Assembly: GCA_963850995.1 (NCBI GenBank)
Contig: CAWKNQ010000004.1
Location: 496,001-560,000, forward strand
DNA: 64,000 nt
Source: Gaiellasilicea sp963850995
GTDB lineage: Bacteria > Actinomycetota > Thermoleophilia > Gaiellales > Gaiellaceae
Reading direction: 5' to 3'
Shown here piece by piece: positions 30,406 through 39,213 of this stretch; positions within the stretch are counted from its first letter, which is position 1, and each line of letters opens with the position of its first letter. The position numbers were made by a program, and so were the translations under genes. The notes below the pieces were generated by a model. It made no database searches, was not told where the DNA came from, and worked only from the letters and a program-made list of their open reading frames with translations.

Positions 30406-30873
30406 CTAGCCGACGAGCCGGAACACGACCAGGTCACGGACGGGCCTCCTCGCCATTCGCGTGACGGTGACCGTGCCGCGAGCGTTGTCGTAGAGCCCGG
30501 TCCCGCCGGTGACGGCGAGGTCGTAGAACTGGCGGAAGCTCAGCGAGCCGCCGACCATGAGCTTTCCTTTCGGCATGAAGTACGTCCCCCGGCACAACCG
30601 CGCGCGCTTGCTGTCGACGAACGTGCACATGATCTCTGCACGTCCGATCAGGTTCTTGGCCGATGTGCGGTCGAACAGGCGCTGCCGGATGATCTCCATG
30701 TCGCCGGGCGACTTCCCTCGCCGTCCGACGTCGACGCGCGCCACGCTGACCTCGCTGTTCGTGATGCGGATCGTCGCCGGCCCGGTGGCCGCCTCGGAGC
30801 CGCGCTCCCATGGGCTCACCATGAGAACGCCCGCGAGCACCCCCGCGAGCAGGAAACCTACCCTGATGATCAT
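30406..30873 (-). CDS. Secreted AOC-barrel/dirigent-like protein
   Basis: A 155-residue protein starting at ATG 30873, with GGGGAC upstream as a likely ribosome site. An N-terminal hydrophobic signal (IIRVGFLLAGVLAGVLMVS) is followed by a beta-rich domain with CRGTYFMPKGKLMVGGSLSF and LAVTGGTGLYDNARGTVTV. This is the characteristic tail of allene-oxide-cyclase-barrel/dirigent-like proteins. Bacterial members have no proven function. The start overlaps the histidine kinase stop, so it is probably coexpressed with the sensor system. Confidence 0.75.
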   Translation of the reverse strand: MIIRVGFLLAGVLAGVLMVSPWERGSEAATGPATIRITNSEVSVARVDVGRRGKSPGDMEIIRQRLFDRTSAKNLIGRAEIMCTFVDSKRARLCRGTYFMPKGKLMVGGSLSFRQFYDLAVTGGTGLYDNARGTVTVTRMARRPVRDLVVFRLVG

Positions 30874-32391
30874 GTCGTCCCCTTTTTCATGGTCGTTACG
30901 CCTCTCTCCTCGCGCGCCTCGGGCAGCTCGACCCAGAACGTCGATCCCTCCCCGGGGTCGCTGTCGAATCCGATCCGCCCCCCGTGCGCCTCGACGATCT
31001 CGCGTGAGACCGCCAGGCCGAGGCCGGTGCCGGTGATGCCGGTCGCGCCGGCGTCCCCGCGGAAGAACTTGGTGAAGATCCGCTGCTGCTGGTCGGACGG
31101 GATGCCGAGGCCCTCGTCTCGGACGCTGAGCCTCACCTCGCCGTCGTGCCGCACCGCCGCCAATTCGACCACGCCCCCCTCCGGTGAGTATTTGATCGCA
31201 TTCGAGAGGAGATTGCCAACGACCTGCGCCAGCCGGTTCGCGTCGCCGTGTACCGGCAGCGGCCGCTCCTCGAGCGCCACCTCGAGCCGGTGCTTCGGGC
31301 TCTGCGCAGCGTAGAGCTGTGCCTGCTCGTCGAGCAGCGAGGCCAGGTCGACGCTCTCCGCGGAGAGCTCGAGACCCTGGTGCTCGATCCGCTGCACGTC
31401 GAGAAAGTCCTCCAGCAGCGCCGCGAGCCGCCGAGCCTGCGCGTCGACGATCCCGAGGTAGTGGCGCCGCGCGGCGGGGTCGAACTCGCGCTTCAGCAGG
31501 AGCGCCGTGAAGCCGAGCACGCTCGCAAGCGGCGTGCGGAGCTCGTGCGAGACGATGTTGATGAGCTCGGTCTTCATCCGCTCGCTCTCTCGCAGCTCCG
31601 CGTTCTGCTGCTCGAGCTCGGCACGGTTCTGCTCGAGCCGCTCGGCCATCTCGTTGAACGACCGCGTGAGCTCGCCGATCTCGCCGGGCCCTTCCTCCGC
31701 CAGTCGCAGCGACGACTCGCCCGCCGCGAGCCTTCCAGCGCCGTCCGCGACCGAGCGCACCGCCCCTCCCACCGTCCGGGCCAGGTAGACGCCGAAGAGC
31801 ATGATCAGGGCGGTCGAGGCGCCGATGCCGATTGCGCCGACGATCACCGCGAGCCTGGCCGTGCGGTCGGCGTCGGCTGCCGCAGCCATCGCGAGCTGGT
31901 TCTCCGCTTCGAGGAAGTCGTCGACGCGCTCCCGGATCTCGTCGGTGTAGTGCGTTCCCTCTTCCGACGACCACGAGGTCGGCGTTGCCGACGGTCGGGC
32001 TCATCGCGCACGAGGTTGACGAGCATCTGTCCGAAGTCGAGGTACTCCTGCGCCTTCTGGTCCAGCGCTTGCGCCCGTCTGCCGCTGAGCCCTGTCGTCG
32101 GCGACGAGGGCGAGGAGCGCCTTGGTCGCGGCTGGGATCTCCTCGCTCGCCGTCGTGTACGGATCCGAGATAGAACTCGTCGCGGGTGATCGCGTAGCCG
32201 CGGACGCCGGTCTCGACTTCGACGACGAGCTTCTCGAGGCGGAGCGCGCCGCGGTCACCTCCCGGGATCTGCGCTTCTCGCGCGGTCGCATCCCGCTGCG
32301 CGTCCACCGCAAGGATCAGCGCCGCGAAGGCGGCCGCCACGATCAGTGCGAGGACGCCGCTCGCGAGCAACATCCGCCGCGCGAGGGTCAT
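30870..32391 (-). CDS. Membrane sensor histidine kinase (CHASE3-like, HAMP, HisKA, HATPase_c), four one-base frameshifts in the sensor part
   Basis: The protein starts at ATG 32391 with a transmembrane helix. The sensor domain reads LRLEKLVVEVETGVRGYAITRDEFYL, then continues piecewise in other frames: DPYTTASEEIPAATKALLAL, AQALDQKAQEYLDFGQMLV, SPTVGN and EEGTHYTDEIRERVDDFLEAE. This is a CHASE3-type pattern. Four extra bases (near 32165, 32083, 32010 and 31985) rebuild it. From 31970 down the frame is intact: second helix, HAMP, the phospho-acceptor SHELRTPLASVLGF, N-box NLLSNAIKYSPEGG and G-boxes. It overlaps the response regulator upstream and the AOC-barrel gene downstream. Confidence 0.85.
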
Positions 32392-32774
32392 GCGAGCAGC
32401 TCCGCGACGACGTTGCTCAGCTCGTCGGGGTCGAACGGCTTCGGGACGAAGCGGTCTGCGCCGGCGACCTGCGCCTCGACCTCGGCGTGGCTCCAGGCGG
32501 TGATCACCACCACGAGCATGTCCTTCAGCTTCTCGTCGCTCCGGATCGTCTCGAGCACCTCGATTCCGCTCAGACCGGGAAGCATCACGTCGAGCACGAT
32601 CAGGTCCGGAGCGAGCTCGCGCGCCGCCGTCAACGCCTCGGTCCCGTCCGCAGCTTCGATGAAGCGGTAGTTGGACCCGAGCACGGCTCGGACGAGCTCG
32701 CGCAGGCTGGGGTCGTCGTCGCAGACGAGAATCGTCGCGACATCGGCATCGGGATGGGGCATTGCGTGGGTCAC
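32388..32774 (-). CDS. Single-domain response regulator (receiver)
   Basis: A CheY-like receiver of about 124-128 residues. The acidic triad is in LVCDDDPSLR, the phospho-acceptor Asp in LIVLDVMLPGLSG, the Thr in VVITAWS and the Lys in FVPKPFDPDEL. There is no output domain, so it would signal by protein contact. Starts are possible at GTG 32774 or ATG 32762; the ATG gives the more usual short N-terminus. It overlaps the histidine kinase by four bases, so the two form a pair. Confidence 0.9.
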   Translation of the reverse strand: MTHAMPHPDADVATILVCDDDPSLRELVRAVLGSNYRFIEAADGTEALTAARELAPDLIVLDVMLPGLSGIEVLETIRSDEKLKDMLVVVITAWSHAEVEAQVAGADRFVPKPFDPDELSNVVAELLA

Positions 32775-32803
32775 CGGGGCGGGGAGAAGCGCGTACGAAG
32801 GTA

Positions 32804-32838
32804 CCGAATTCTTTCCGAGGTGGGGTCCAAGAATTCGG
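32804..32838. promoter_or_regulatory. Perfect 10-bp inverted repeat upstream of the response regulator
   Basis: CCGAATTCTT (32804-32813) and AAGAATTCGG (32829-32838) are exact inverted repeats around a 15-bp centre, in the 112-bp gap between the phosphatase stop (32887) and the response regulator start. It could be an operator for the two-component operon or a terminator for the upstream gene. The AT-rich arms in a GC-rich genome favour an operator. Confidence 0.4.
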
Positions 32839-32886
32839 GGAGCCGGAGCGCGTTCCTCGGTGCGAGGCTCCTTCCCGCGGCTCAGC

Positions 32887-33687
32887 CTACGCCGTGAGTG
32901 CGGCCTCCAGCGTCCTGCACAGCTCCTGCGTTCCTGCTGCGACGACGCGGGAACGCCCCGTCAGGTCGAGGGGCGCTGCCTCGAACGGCGGATCCTCGAA
33001 GAGCTCGATCGCGAGCCCGCACTCGCGCACGAGCAGCTGGCCGGCGGCGATGTCGACCGAGCGCGCCGGCTTGAGCGAGCAGACCGCGTCGACGCGGCCG
33101 GCGGCGAGGTGGCAGAGGGAGAGCGCGAGCGAGCCCATGATCCGCAGGCGGTAGGCGCTCCCGACCATCTGGGCTGCCTTGTCTGCCACCTGCGCCGTGG
33201 TGGTCGCCTCGAAGGAGAGGATCTCGATCCGGTCCTTCGGCCGGACCGCCCCCAGACGGATCCCGTCGAGGAACGCACCGCCGTCCCGCTCGGCCGTCCA
33301 CTCCTCGCCCGAGCCGAAGTCGTACACGTAGCCGAAGCCGACGTCCCCCATCGTCTCCCCGTCCGCCACCGCGACCGAGAGGGAGAAGAAGGGGATGTTG
33401 CGCTTGGCGTTGAGCGAGCCGTCGATCGGGTCGCAGACGACCCATGTCGTACCGCCGCCGTTGAAGGTGCGCACGCCGAGCTCCTCGGAGACGAGCGTGA
33501 AGCCGAGGTCAAGCCGTTCGAGGCACCTGACGACCGCAGCCTCGGCGGCGCCGTCGATCGCGGTCGTGTCGTCGCCGCCCACGCCGGCCGCCAGCACCGG
33601 CTCGCGCTCGACGCGCGTCGGCAGCTCGGCAAGCACCGTCTCGATCTCGGCGACGGCCTCGCGGCACACCTCGAGCCAGGGGCTCAC
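32887..33687 (-). CDS. Inositol monophosphatase family protein
   Basis: A 266-residue protein with the metal-binding motifs of the family: VSEELGV (first Glu), CDPIDGSLN (Asp-Pro-Ile-Asp-Gly) and, near the C-terminus, PARSVDIAAGQLLVRECG in place of the usual WD-x-AAG, with Ser-Val before Asp. Members dephosphorylate inositol-1-phosphate, PAP or fructose-1,6-bisphosphate. The altered WD motif leaves the substrate open. It overlaps the DUF1015 gene by four bases. Confidence 0.82.
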   Translation of the reverse strand: MSPWLEVCREAVAEIETVLAELPTRVEREPVLAAGVGGDDTTAIDGAAEAAVVRCLERLDLGFTLVSEELGVRTFNGGGTTWVVCDPIDGSLNAKRNIPFFSLSVAVADGETMGDVGFGYVYDFGSGEEWTAERDGGAFLDGIRLGAVRPKDRIEILSFEATTTAQVADKAAQMVGSAYRLRIMGSLALSLCHLAAGRVDAVCSLKPARSVDIAAGQLLVRECGLAIELFEDPPFEAAPLDLTGRSRVVAAGTQELCRTLEAALTA

Positions 33688-34721
33688 AGGGGCTGAAAGA
33701 GGAGGCCGGAGATCAGCTTGGGGAAGAAGTACGTCGTCTTCTGCGGCAGCACCTCGCCGCGGCGCGCGTAGGCGAAGACGTCCTCGATCCGCGTCGGGCG
33801 CAGCAGGTAGGCGACTGCGGCCTCGCCGCCCTGCACACGGCGTTCCGCGTCTGCGGCATCGGCCGTGTACGAGATTCCGTCGTGCCCGAGCGTGTCGACG
33901 AGCTGGACGTCGAGCATGCCCTCCGGAACGCGGACGAGCTCGGCGCCGGCCCGAGTCAGCTCGACCACGCCTGCGCCCCCGTTGTCCGCCGGCGCTCGGT
34001 CGCCGTCGAGGTGTCTCGGCTCGGCGAAGAGGCGGTGGGTGGGGAAGATCTCGAGACCCGGATCGTCGGTCGAGACGAGCACGACGAGCATCTGTGCGCT
34101 CGCAGGCGTCCCCTCCTCCTGCGCGAACGCGACCGCTGTTTCGTAGCGGTGGTGACCGTCCGCGATCAGGAGCTGCTTGTCGTCGAACGCGCGCACGACC
34201 GTCGGGTCGTCGATGCGCCAGAGCCTTGCTCCCTCGACCTCGGCGTCGGGGTCACGCTCGGGGCGCTCGACCGGAGCGGCCCCGTCGTAGAGGAGCAAGA
34301 TCGGCTCCAGCTGGACCCGAGTCGCGCGGAGGAGTCGCAGGCGGCCCTCCTTCGGGGTCGCATGCGTCCGCTCGTGCGGCAGGACCGTCCCCGTCGCGTA
34401 GGGCTCGACCTTGAGCGAGGCGACCGTGCCGAAGCGGGTCCGCGCGACTCCGTCGGGGCCGACGTAGTCCTGCTCGAGCGCCCACACGGCCGGCGGCTCC
34501 TCGACGAGGACGCCGCGGGCGCGCCAGGCGTCGAGCTCCCGCGCCGCCTCTTCATCGGAGTCCGGAAGCGTGAGGCGAACGACGTTGTAGGGGCTCCGCG
34601 CGCGCAGCTTCGCACGCTCGTCCGGTGAGATCACGTCGTACGGCGGCGCGACGAGGTTCTCCAGCGATCCTGCCTCGGCCTCGTCGTACCGCAGGGCGCG
34701 GAAAGGCTTGACGACGGCCAT
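33684..34721 (-). CDS. DUF1015 family protein
   Basis: A 345-residue protein with the family's order of motifs: KPFRALRYD at the N-terminus, VAPPYDVIS, NVVRLTLP, VLPHERTHATPKEGRLRLL and LLIADGHHRYETAVAF. These are conserved across bacterial DUF1015 proteins, whose biochemical role I cannot state with certainty; a nucleotide-dependent kinase role has been discussed for relatives. Translationally coupled to the inositol-monophosphatase-like gene downstream. Confidence 0.85.
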   Translation of the reverse strand: MAVVKPFRALRYDEAEAGSLENLVAPPYDVISPDERAKLRARSPYNVVRLTLPDSDEEAARELDAWRARGVLVEEPPAVWALEQDYVGPDGVARTRFGTVASLKVEPYATGTVLPHERTHATPKEGRLRLLRATRVQLEPILLLYDGAAPVERPERDPDAEVEGARLWRIDDPTVVRAFDDKQLLIADGHHRYETAVAFAQEEGTPASAQMLVVLVSTDDPGLEIFPTHRLFAEPRHLDGDRAPADNGGAGVVELTRAGAELVRVPEGMLDVQLVDTLGHDGISYTADAADAERRVQGGEAAVAYLLRPTRIEDVFAYARRGEVLPQKTTYFFPKLISGLLFQPL

Positions 34722-34756
34722 CGGAGCGAGCCTACCAACGCCCTAGACTCCGCTTC

Positions 34757-35581
34757 GTGAGCACGATCGCCGAGCTGACGCCGGACAGGACCGTCGAGGG
34801 CGTGTTCGCGGTCGCGAGGAAGCAGCGGCGCACGACCCGGAAGGGCGCTCCCTATCTCGCGCTCGAGCTCGTCGACCCCACAGGAAGGATCGAGGGGCGG
34901 ATCTGGAACGACGTCGAGCTGCTCGACGGGCGCTTCGCCGAGGGCGACGCGGTCCGCGTGCTCGGCCGGGTCGAGCGCTTTGCCGACCGGCTACAGCTCG
35001 AGATCCGCTCCGTCGAGGCTTCGGACGCCGACCCCGCCGGGCTGGCGCCGAGGCTGCGGCGCGACGCCGACGAGCTCGACGGCTTCTTCGACTTTCTGGC
35101 GGCCGAGATCTCCCATCCGGGCCTTCTGGGCGTCGTGCGGAGATTCGTCGGGGATGTGGAGATCAGGCAGGCGCTGCGCGAGCTCCCTGCCGCCGAGACG
35201 CATCACTCCTACGCGGGCGGCCTGCTCGAGCACACCGTGGGAGTCGCGACGCTCGCGCGCGAGACCGCGCAGCTGCACCCGCGCCTGCGGAGCGACCTGC
35301 TCCTCGCGGCTGCGCTGGTGCACGACGTCGGCCGCGTCCGCGAGCTGGGCCGCGGCCCGGCGTTCCGGCCGACAGAGGAGGGGCGGTTGCTCGGCCACGT
35401 TCACCTTGGGCTGCGGCTGGTCGAGGAGCGCTCCGACGGGCTCGATGCCGCCGTGCGCGCCGAGCTGCTGCACGCGGTCGCGTCGCACCACGACCGCAAC
35501 GCGGCGCGGACGGCCGAGGCGGCGGTGCTCTACCACGCCAACCAGCTCGACGCGGTCGCTGCCACCAAGCCTGTCGAGTGA
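34757..35581 (+). CDS. YhaM-like 3'-5' exoribonuclease (OB fold plus HD domain)
   Basis: A 274-residue protein starting at GTG 34757. Residues 1-90 form an OB-fold (YLALELVDPTGRIEGRIW). The C-terminal HD phosphohydrolase domain has THHSYAGGLLEHTVGVA, LVHDVGRVRELG and the downstream VASHHDRNAAR, all metal ligands. The architecture and length match Bacillus YhaM (CBF1-like) exonucleases, which trim RNA and some DNA 3' ends. It overlaps the transporter gene by four bases. Confidence 0.85.
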   Translation: MSTIAELTPDRTVEGVFAVARKQRRTTRKGAPYLALELVDPTGRIEGRIWNDVELLDGRFAEGDAVRVLGRVERFADRLQLEIRSVEASDADPAGLAPRLRRDADELDGFFDFLAAEISHPGLLGVVRRFVGDVEIRQALRELPAAETHHSYAGGLLEHTVGVATLARETAQLHPRLRSDLLLAAALVHDVGRVRELGRGPAFRPTEEGRLLGHVHLGLRLVEERSDGLDAAVRAELLHAVASHHDRNAARTAEAAVLYHANQLDAVAATKPVE

Positions 35582-36412
35582 CCGCGCTCGCACTGGCGGT
35601 CGGCGCGAGCCTCGCGTGGGGGCTCGGGGACTTTCTCGGCGGGCTGAAGTCCCGCACCCTGCACGTCCTCACCGTGCTGGCGATCTCGCAGGCGGCCGGC
35701 TTCGCCGCCGTGCTGGTCTGGCTGGCGGTCTCGGGCGACGCGTTTCCCGGTGGGGCGGCGACGGCCTGGGCCGTTGCGGCCGGCGTCGGCGGCTGCGTCG
35801 GGCTGGGGGCGCTCTACCGCGGCATGGCGGTTGGAGCGATGGGGATCGTCGCGCCGGTCTCGGCGGTGTCGGCCGTGATCCCGTTCACGGTCGGGGTCGC
35901 GTCGGGGGAGCGGCCGGGCGCTCTCCAGGTCGCCGGGATCGTGCTTGGCGCTGGCGGGCGTCGCGCTCGCGTCCCGGGAGCCCGCGGAGCGCGGCGGCGG
36001 CCGTGCCGCGGGCGTCGGGCTGGCACTGCTGGCGGCGCTCGGCTTCGGGCTCTACTTCGTCTTCCTCGACCGCGCGGCGGAGGAGAGCGTCCCGTGGGCC
36101 GTCGCGACCGCGCGCGGCACCTCGTCGCTGCTCGCCGTCGTCGCTGCGATCGTCGTCGGCGCGTCGCTGCGGCCGGGTCGGGCCCACATGCCGGTGCTCG
36201 TCGTCGTCGGTCTTTGCGATGTGGGCGCGAACGTCCTGTTCGGGCTCGCGTCGGCGCGGGGCTTGCTCAGTGTCGTCTCGGTCCTCGCCTCGCTCTACCC
36301 GATCGTGACGGTCGGCCTGGCAGCGTTCCTGCTCCACGAGCGGATCGCCCCGGCGCAGCGCGTCGGCGTCGCGGGCGCGCTCACCGGCGCCGCGCTGATC
36401 ACCGCCGGCTGA
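35578..36412 (+). CDS. EamA/DMT-family transporter, one-base frameshift
   Basis: A ten-helix drug/metabolite transporter made of two EamA repeats. The first repeat starts at GTG 35578 (LALAVGASLAWGLGDFLGG) and is in frame to about 35945. The second repeat (GLALLAALGFGLYFVFLDRA ... SVLASLYPIVTVGLAAFLLH) is one base over and ends at 36412. One extra G at GTGCTTGGCGC joins them into about 277 residues, the normal length. Substrate unknown. Confidence 0.85.
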
Positions 36413-36440
36413 CGCGGCACTCGGAGCCGTTCGCTGGAGC

Positions 36441-36483
36441 CATGTCGGGGCCAGGACCCCACATGTCCGCAACGGCCAGGTCT
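36441..36483. repeat. GGGGCCAGGACCCC palindromic repeat, copy A
   Basis: A hairpin CATGT(C)GGGG - CCAGGA - CCCCACATG, followed by TCCGCAACGGCCAGGTC. An almost identical copy B lies 91 bp further on, and a third copy with a compensatory stem change lies inside pabB. It occupies part of the 188-bp gap between the EamA gene and the esterase; no coding sequence is evident in that gap. Confidence 0.8.
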
Positions 36484-36531
36484 GTGTGCAGAGAACGGTG
36501 TGTCGGCGCGTAAGGCGCTCGTCGGAACGGA

Positions 36532-36574
36532 CACGTCGGGGCCAGGACCCCACATGTCCGCGACGGCCACGTCC
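36532..36574. repeat. GGGGCCAGGACCCC palindromic repeat, copy B
   Basis: A direct repeat of copy A (36441-36483) with three or four base differences, including A to G and G to C in the trailing ACGGCCA-GTC part. The stem reads CACGT(C)GGGG / CCCCACATG around the same CCAGGA loop. It ends 27 bp before the esterase start, so it could affect that gene's transcription or message. Confidence 0.8.
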
Positions 36575-36600
36575 CTCGGCGCCCGCGCAGCCGGAGCGGG

Positions 36601-37602
36601 ATGATGAACGCCATGCACACTCGGTGGACGAAGCCGTTGCGCGGTCAGCTCGACGAGCACGTGCTCGTCAGTCAGGCGCTCCGCGGCAACCCGCTCGGCG
36701 ATCCGCACGAGCGGCCGCTGTGGGTCTACACGCCGCCCTCCTACGCCGACGGCCCGGCCGTCTACGTCCTCCAGGGCTTCACCGGCCGGCTCGACATGTG
36801 GCGCAACCGCGTCGCCTTCCGGCCGACGTTCCTCGAGCTGCTCGACGAGGCGGACGTGGACGCACGCGTCGTCTTCGTCGATGCCTGGACCTCGGTGGGC
36901 GGCTCGCAGTTCGTCGATTCCGCCGGGAGCGGCCGCTACCACACCTACCTCTGTGACGAGATCGTCCCGTTCGTCGACGAGCGGTACGAGACGAACGGCC
37001 TGCGCGGAGTGTCCGGGAAGTCGAGCGGCGGCTACGGCGCCGCCGTGACCGCGATGCTGCGCCCCGACCTCTTCCACGGCTTCGCCAGCCATGCCGGCGG
37101 CGGGCTCTTCGACGTCTCCATCCGTCCGTTCTTCCGCGTTGCAGCCCGCCGGCTGCGGGACGCCTACGGCGGGTCGGTCGATCGCTTCCTCGCCGAGCTT
37201 CGCGACGGCCCGGCGCCCCTCGCGCATCCCGACGACCTCCACGTGCTGCTCCAGTGGGGGTTCGCCGCCGCCTACTCCGCCGACGACGACGGGACGGTCC
37301 GCCTCCCGTACGAGATCGCGACCGCGGAGGTGATCCCGGAGCTCTGGGAGCGCTGGCTCGAGTGGGATTACCCGACCCTCGTCCCCCGCCACGCCGACGC
37401 GCTTCGCGAGCTCCGCGCGATCTACGTCGACTGCGGCACGCGCGACGAGTGGTACCTCGACCTGACCGCAGAGTGGCTGCGGCGACACCTGTCCGAGCTT
37501 CCGGTCGCGGACCTGCACGTCGAGCTCTTCGACGCGACCCACCAGGCGATCGAGTACCGCTACCCGCTCGGTCTGCGCTACCTCGCCGAGCGGCTGCGGT
37601 AG
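36601..37602 (+). CDS. Esterase D-like alpha/beta hydrolase
   Basis: A 333-residue protein. The nucleophile elbow is GVSGKSSGGYGAAVTAM (Ser in G-K-S-S-G-G), an acid lies in YVDCGTRDEWYLD, and the catalytic His is probably in LFDATHQAIEYRYP. This matches the esterase/S-formylglutathione-hydrolase-like group (putative esterase family). Start codons ATG 36601 and 36604 are both possible. The gene stands alone, with palindromic repeats upstream and a hairpin terminator downstream. Confidence 0.8.
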   Translation: MMNAMHTRWTKPLRGQLDEHVLVSQALRGNPLGDPHERPLWVYTPPSYADGPAVYVLQGFTGRLDMWRNRVAFRPTFLELLDEADVDARVVFVDAWTSVGGSQFVDSAGSGRYHTYLCDEIVPFVDERYETNGLRGVSGKSSGGYGAAVTAMLRPDLFHGFASHAGGGLFDVSIRPFFRVAARRLRDAYGGSVDRFLAELRDGPAPLAHPDDLHVLLQWGFAAAYSADDDGTVRLPYEIATAEVIPELWERWLEWDYPTLVPRHADALRELRAIYVDCGTRDEWYLDLTAEWLRRHLSELPVADLHVELFDATHQAIEYRYPLGLRYLAERLR

Positions 37603-37603
37603 C

Positions 37604-37678
37604 ACCCGCCGTGAGGGGCGCGAGGTCGGCGGAGCCGGGCTCCGCCCGGCGGGAGCCGACCGGCCAGGGGCGGCGGGT
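37604..37678. terminator. Large GC hairpin between convergent genes
   Basis: ACCCGCCG (37604-37611) pairs with CGGCGGGT (37671-37678). Within it GGTCGGC pairs with GCCGACC, and a smaller CGGAG/CTCCG stem sits inside. The structure fills the gap between the esterase stop (+) and the YchF stop (-), fitting a two-way terminator. Confidence 0.6.
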
Positions 37679-38598
37679 CAGACGTTGAAGCGGATGTTCA
37701 GGACGTCGCCGTCCTGGACGACGTAGGTCTTGCCCTCGAGTCGCTGCGTGCCCCGTCGCGCGGCTTCGGCGTGCGATCCCGCCGCGAGCAGGTCGTCCGT
37801 CGAGATCGTCTCGCAGCGGATGAAGCCCCGCGCGATGTCGGAGTGGATCGACGCCGCCGCCTCGAGCGCCGTCTGACCGCGCCGGAGCGTCCACGCGCGC
37901 GTCTCCTTGTCGCCGGCGGTGAAGAACGTGATCAGGTCGAGCGAGTCGCGCAGGCGGCGCACGACCTCCTCCAGCGCCGACGGCCCGTCCCGGAATGCCG
38001 CCGCCTCCTCGTCACCGAGCTCGGCGAGCTCCGCCTCGAGCTTCAGGTCGATGCCACCCGGTCCGTTCTCGATCGCGAGCAGCGGCTTCGTCGTCAGCGG
38101 CTCGAGCTCGGGCGGGAGCTCGCCGGAGTAGTCGCGGAGCGTCGAGCCCGTCTCGAGGTGCGCGAGCAGCTCCTGCAGCTCCCCCGCCTCCTTGCGGAGC
38201 GCCGGGTCACCGGACTTCGCCTGCTTCTCGACGCGCTCGAGTCGCCGCTCGACGTGGTCGCGGTCGGCGACGAGCAGCTCGAGGTCGAGCGTCTCGAGGT
38301 CGCGCGACGGGTCGGCGCCCGGAGAGAAGCCGTCCGCCACCGCGAGGATCGCGTCCACCTGACGGAGGCCGCCGAGGAGCTGCGGCCCCGTCCCGGGTAC
38401 GTCGACGACCCGGATCGTCGCGGGCGTGACCTTGCGCGCGCCCACGAGCTCCGCCAGCTTGCCCAGCCGCTCGTCCGCGACCTGGGCGATGCCGACGTTC
38501 TCCTTGCCGAAGCCGGCTCCGCCGGTCCGCGTCAACGCTGTGAACAGGGTTGTCTTGCCGGCGCCCGGAAGCCCGACGATTCCTACTTCAAGGGCCAT
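37678..38598 (-). CDS. ychF: YchF-like (Obg family) P-loop NTPase
   Basis: A 306-residue protein. The P-loop GLPGAGKTTLFTAL is at residues 9-22, the Walker B-like VVDVPGTG near residue 64, and a C-terminal TGS domain (GFIRCETIS ... GDVLNIRFNV) closes it. YchF binds ATP or GTP and associates with ribosomes. About 50 residues shorter than the typical 360, mostly in the helical insert and after motif G4. Its start is the base next to the stop of the sigma factor gene, so the two are cotranscribed. Confidence 0.88.
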   Translation of the reverse strand: MALEVGIVGLPGAGKTTLFTALTRTGGAGFGKENVGIAQVADERLGKLAELVGARKVTPATIRVVDVPGTGPQLLGGLRQVDAILAVADGFSPGADPSRDLETLDLELLVADRDHVERRLERVEKQAKSGDPALRKEAGELQELLAHLETGSTLRDYSGELPPELEPLTTKPLLAIENGPGGIDLKLEAELAELGDEEAAAFRDGPSALEEVVRRLRDSLDLITFFTAGDKETRAWTLRRGQTALEAAASIHSDIARGFIRCETISTDDLLAAGSHAEAARRGTQRLEGKTYVVQDGDVLNIRFNV

Positions 38599-39162
38599 CT
38601 AGGCGGCGAGCTGCTTCTGCAACGAGACGAGTGCCCGGTGCTGGAGCGACTTCACCGCGCCCTCGGTCTTGTCGAGGATCGTGGCCGCCTCCGCGTTCGA
38701 GAAGCCGAAGACGAACTTCAGCGTGAGCACCTGCTGCTGCTCCTCCGAGAGGGAGTCGATCAGCTCGAGCATCGACTGGCGGCCGAGCGAGCGGAGCGCC
38801 TCGTCCTCGGCGGAGCGCTCCTCCGACCCGGGCGGCTCGGGGACCTCCTCCTCCGGCTGCCAGCGCCGGTTTGCTCGGAAGTGGTCCATCGAGAGGTTGT
38901 GCGCGATCCGGAACAGCCAGGCCGAGAACGGCGCCGCCTGGAAGCGGAACTTGCCGATCGACTCGAGCATGCGCAGGAAAGTCTGGGTCGTCAGGTCCTC
39001 GGCGTCGTGCCGGTTGCCGACCGTCAGGTGCAGGTAGCTGTAGATCCGGTCGAAGTGGATCAGGTAGAGCTCCTCGAGCGCGGCGCGGTCGCCTTGCTGA
39101 CCGAGCTCGACCAGCCGCCTGATCTCGGCCGCCGGCGGGCCCTTCTGCGTCGTCTCGGTCAT
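38599..39162 (-). CDS. ECF-type RNA polymerase sigma factor
   Basis: A 187-residue sigma-70 family protein. Region 2 spans about residues 28-95 (HFDRIYSYLHLTVGNRHDAEDLTTQTFLRM), and region 4 spans residues 130-185 (LIDSLSEEQQQVLTLKFVFGFSNAEAATILDKTEGAVKS, split here by its helix-turn-helix). No anti-sigma gene is adjacent; the neighbour is ychF. The repeat element at 39214-39381 lies upstream and may contain or flank its promoter. Confidence 0.88.
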   Translation of the reverse strand: MTETTQKGPPAAEIRRLVELGQQGDRAALEELYLIHFDRIYSYLHLTVGNRHDAEDLTTQTFLRMLESIGKFRFQAAPFSAWLFRIAHNLSMDHFRANRRWQPEEEVPEPPGSEERSAEDEALRSLGRQSMLELIDSLSEEQQQVLTLKFVFGFSNAEAATILDKTEGAVKSLQHRALVSLQKQLAA

Positions 39163-39213
39163 CCCCCGAAGCTCGTGCCCGGCCCGCAGGGTTCCCGAAC
39201 CTGGATTCCGCGC

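Noticed and set aside
36413..36600. A CRISPR array
   Set aside because: There are only two repeat units, the repeats are palindromic hairpins of 43 bp, and no cas genes are nearby.
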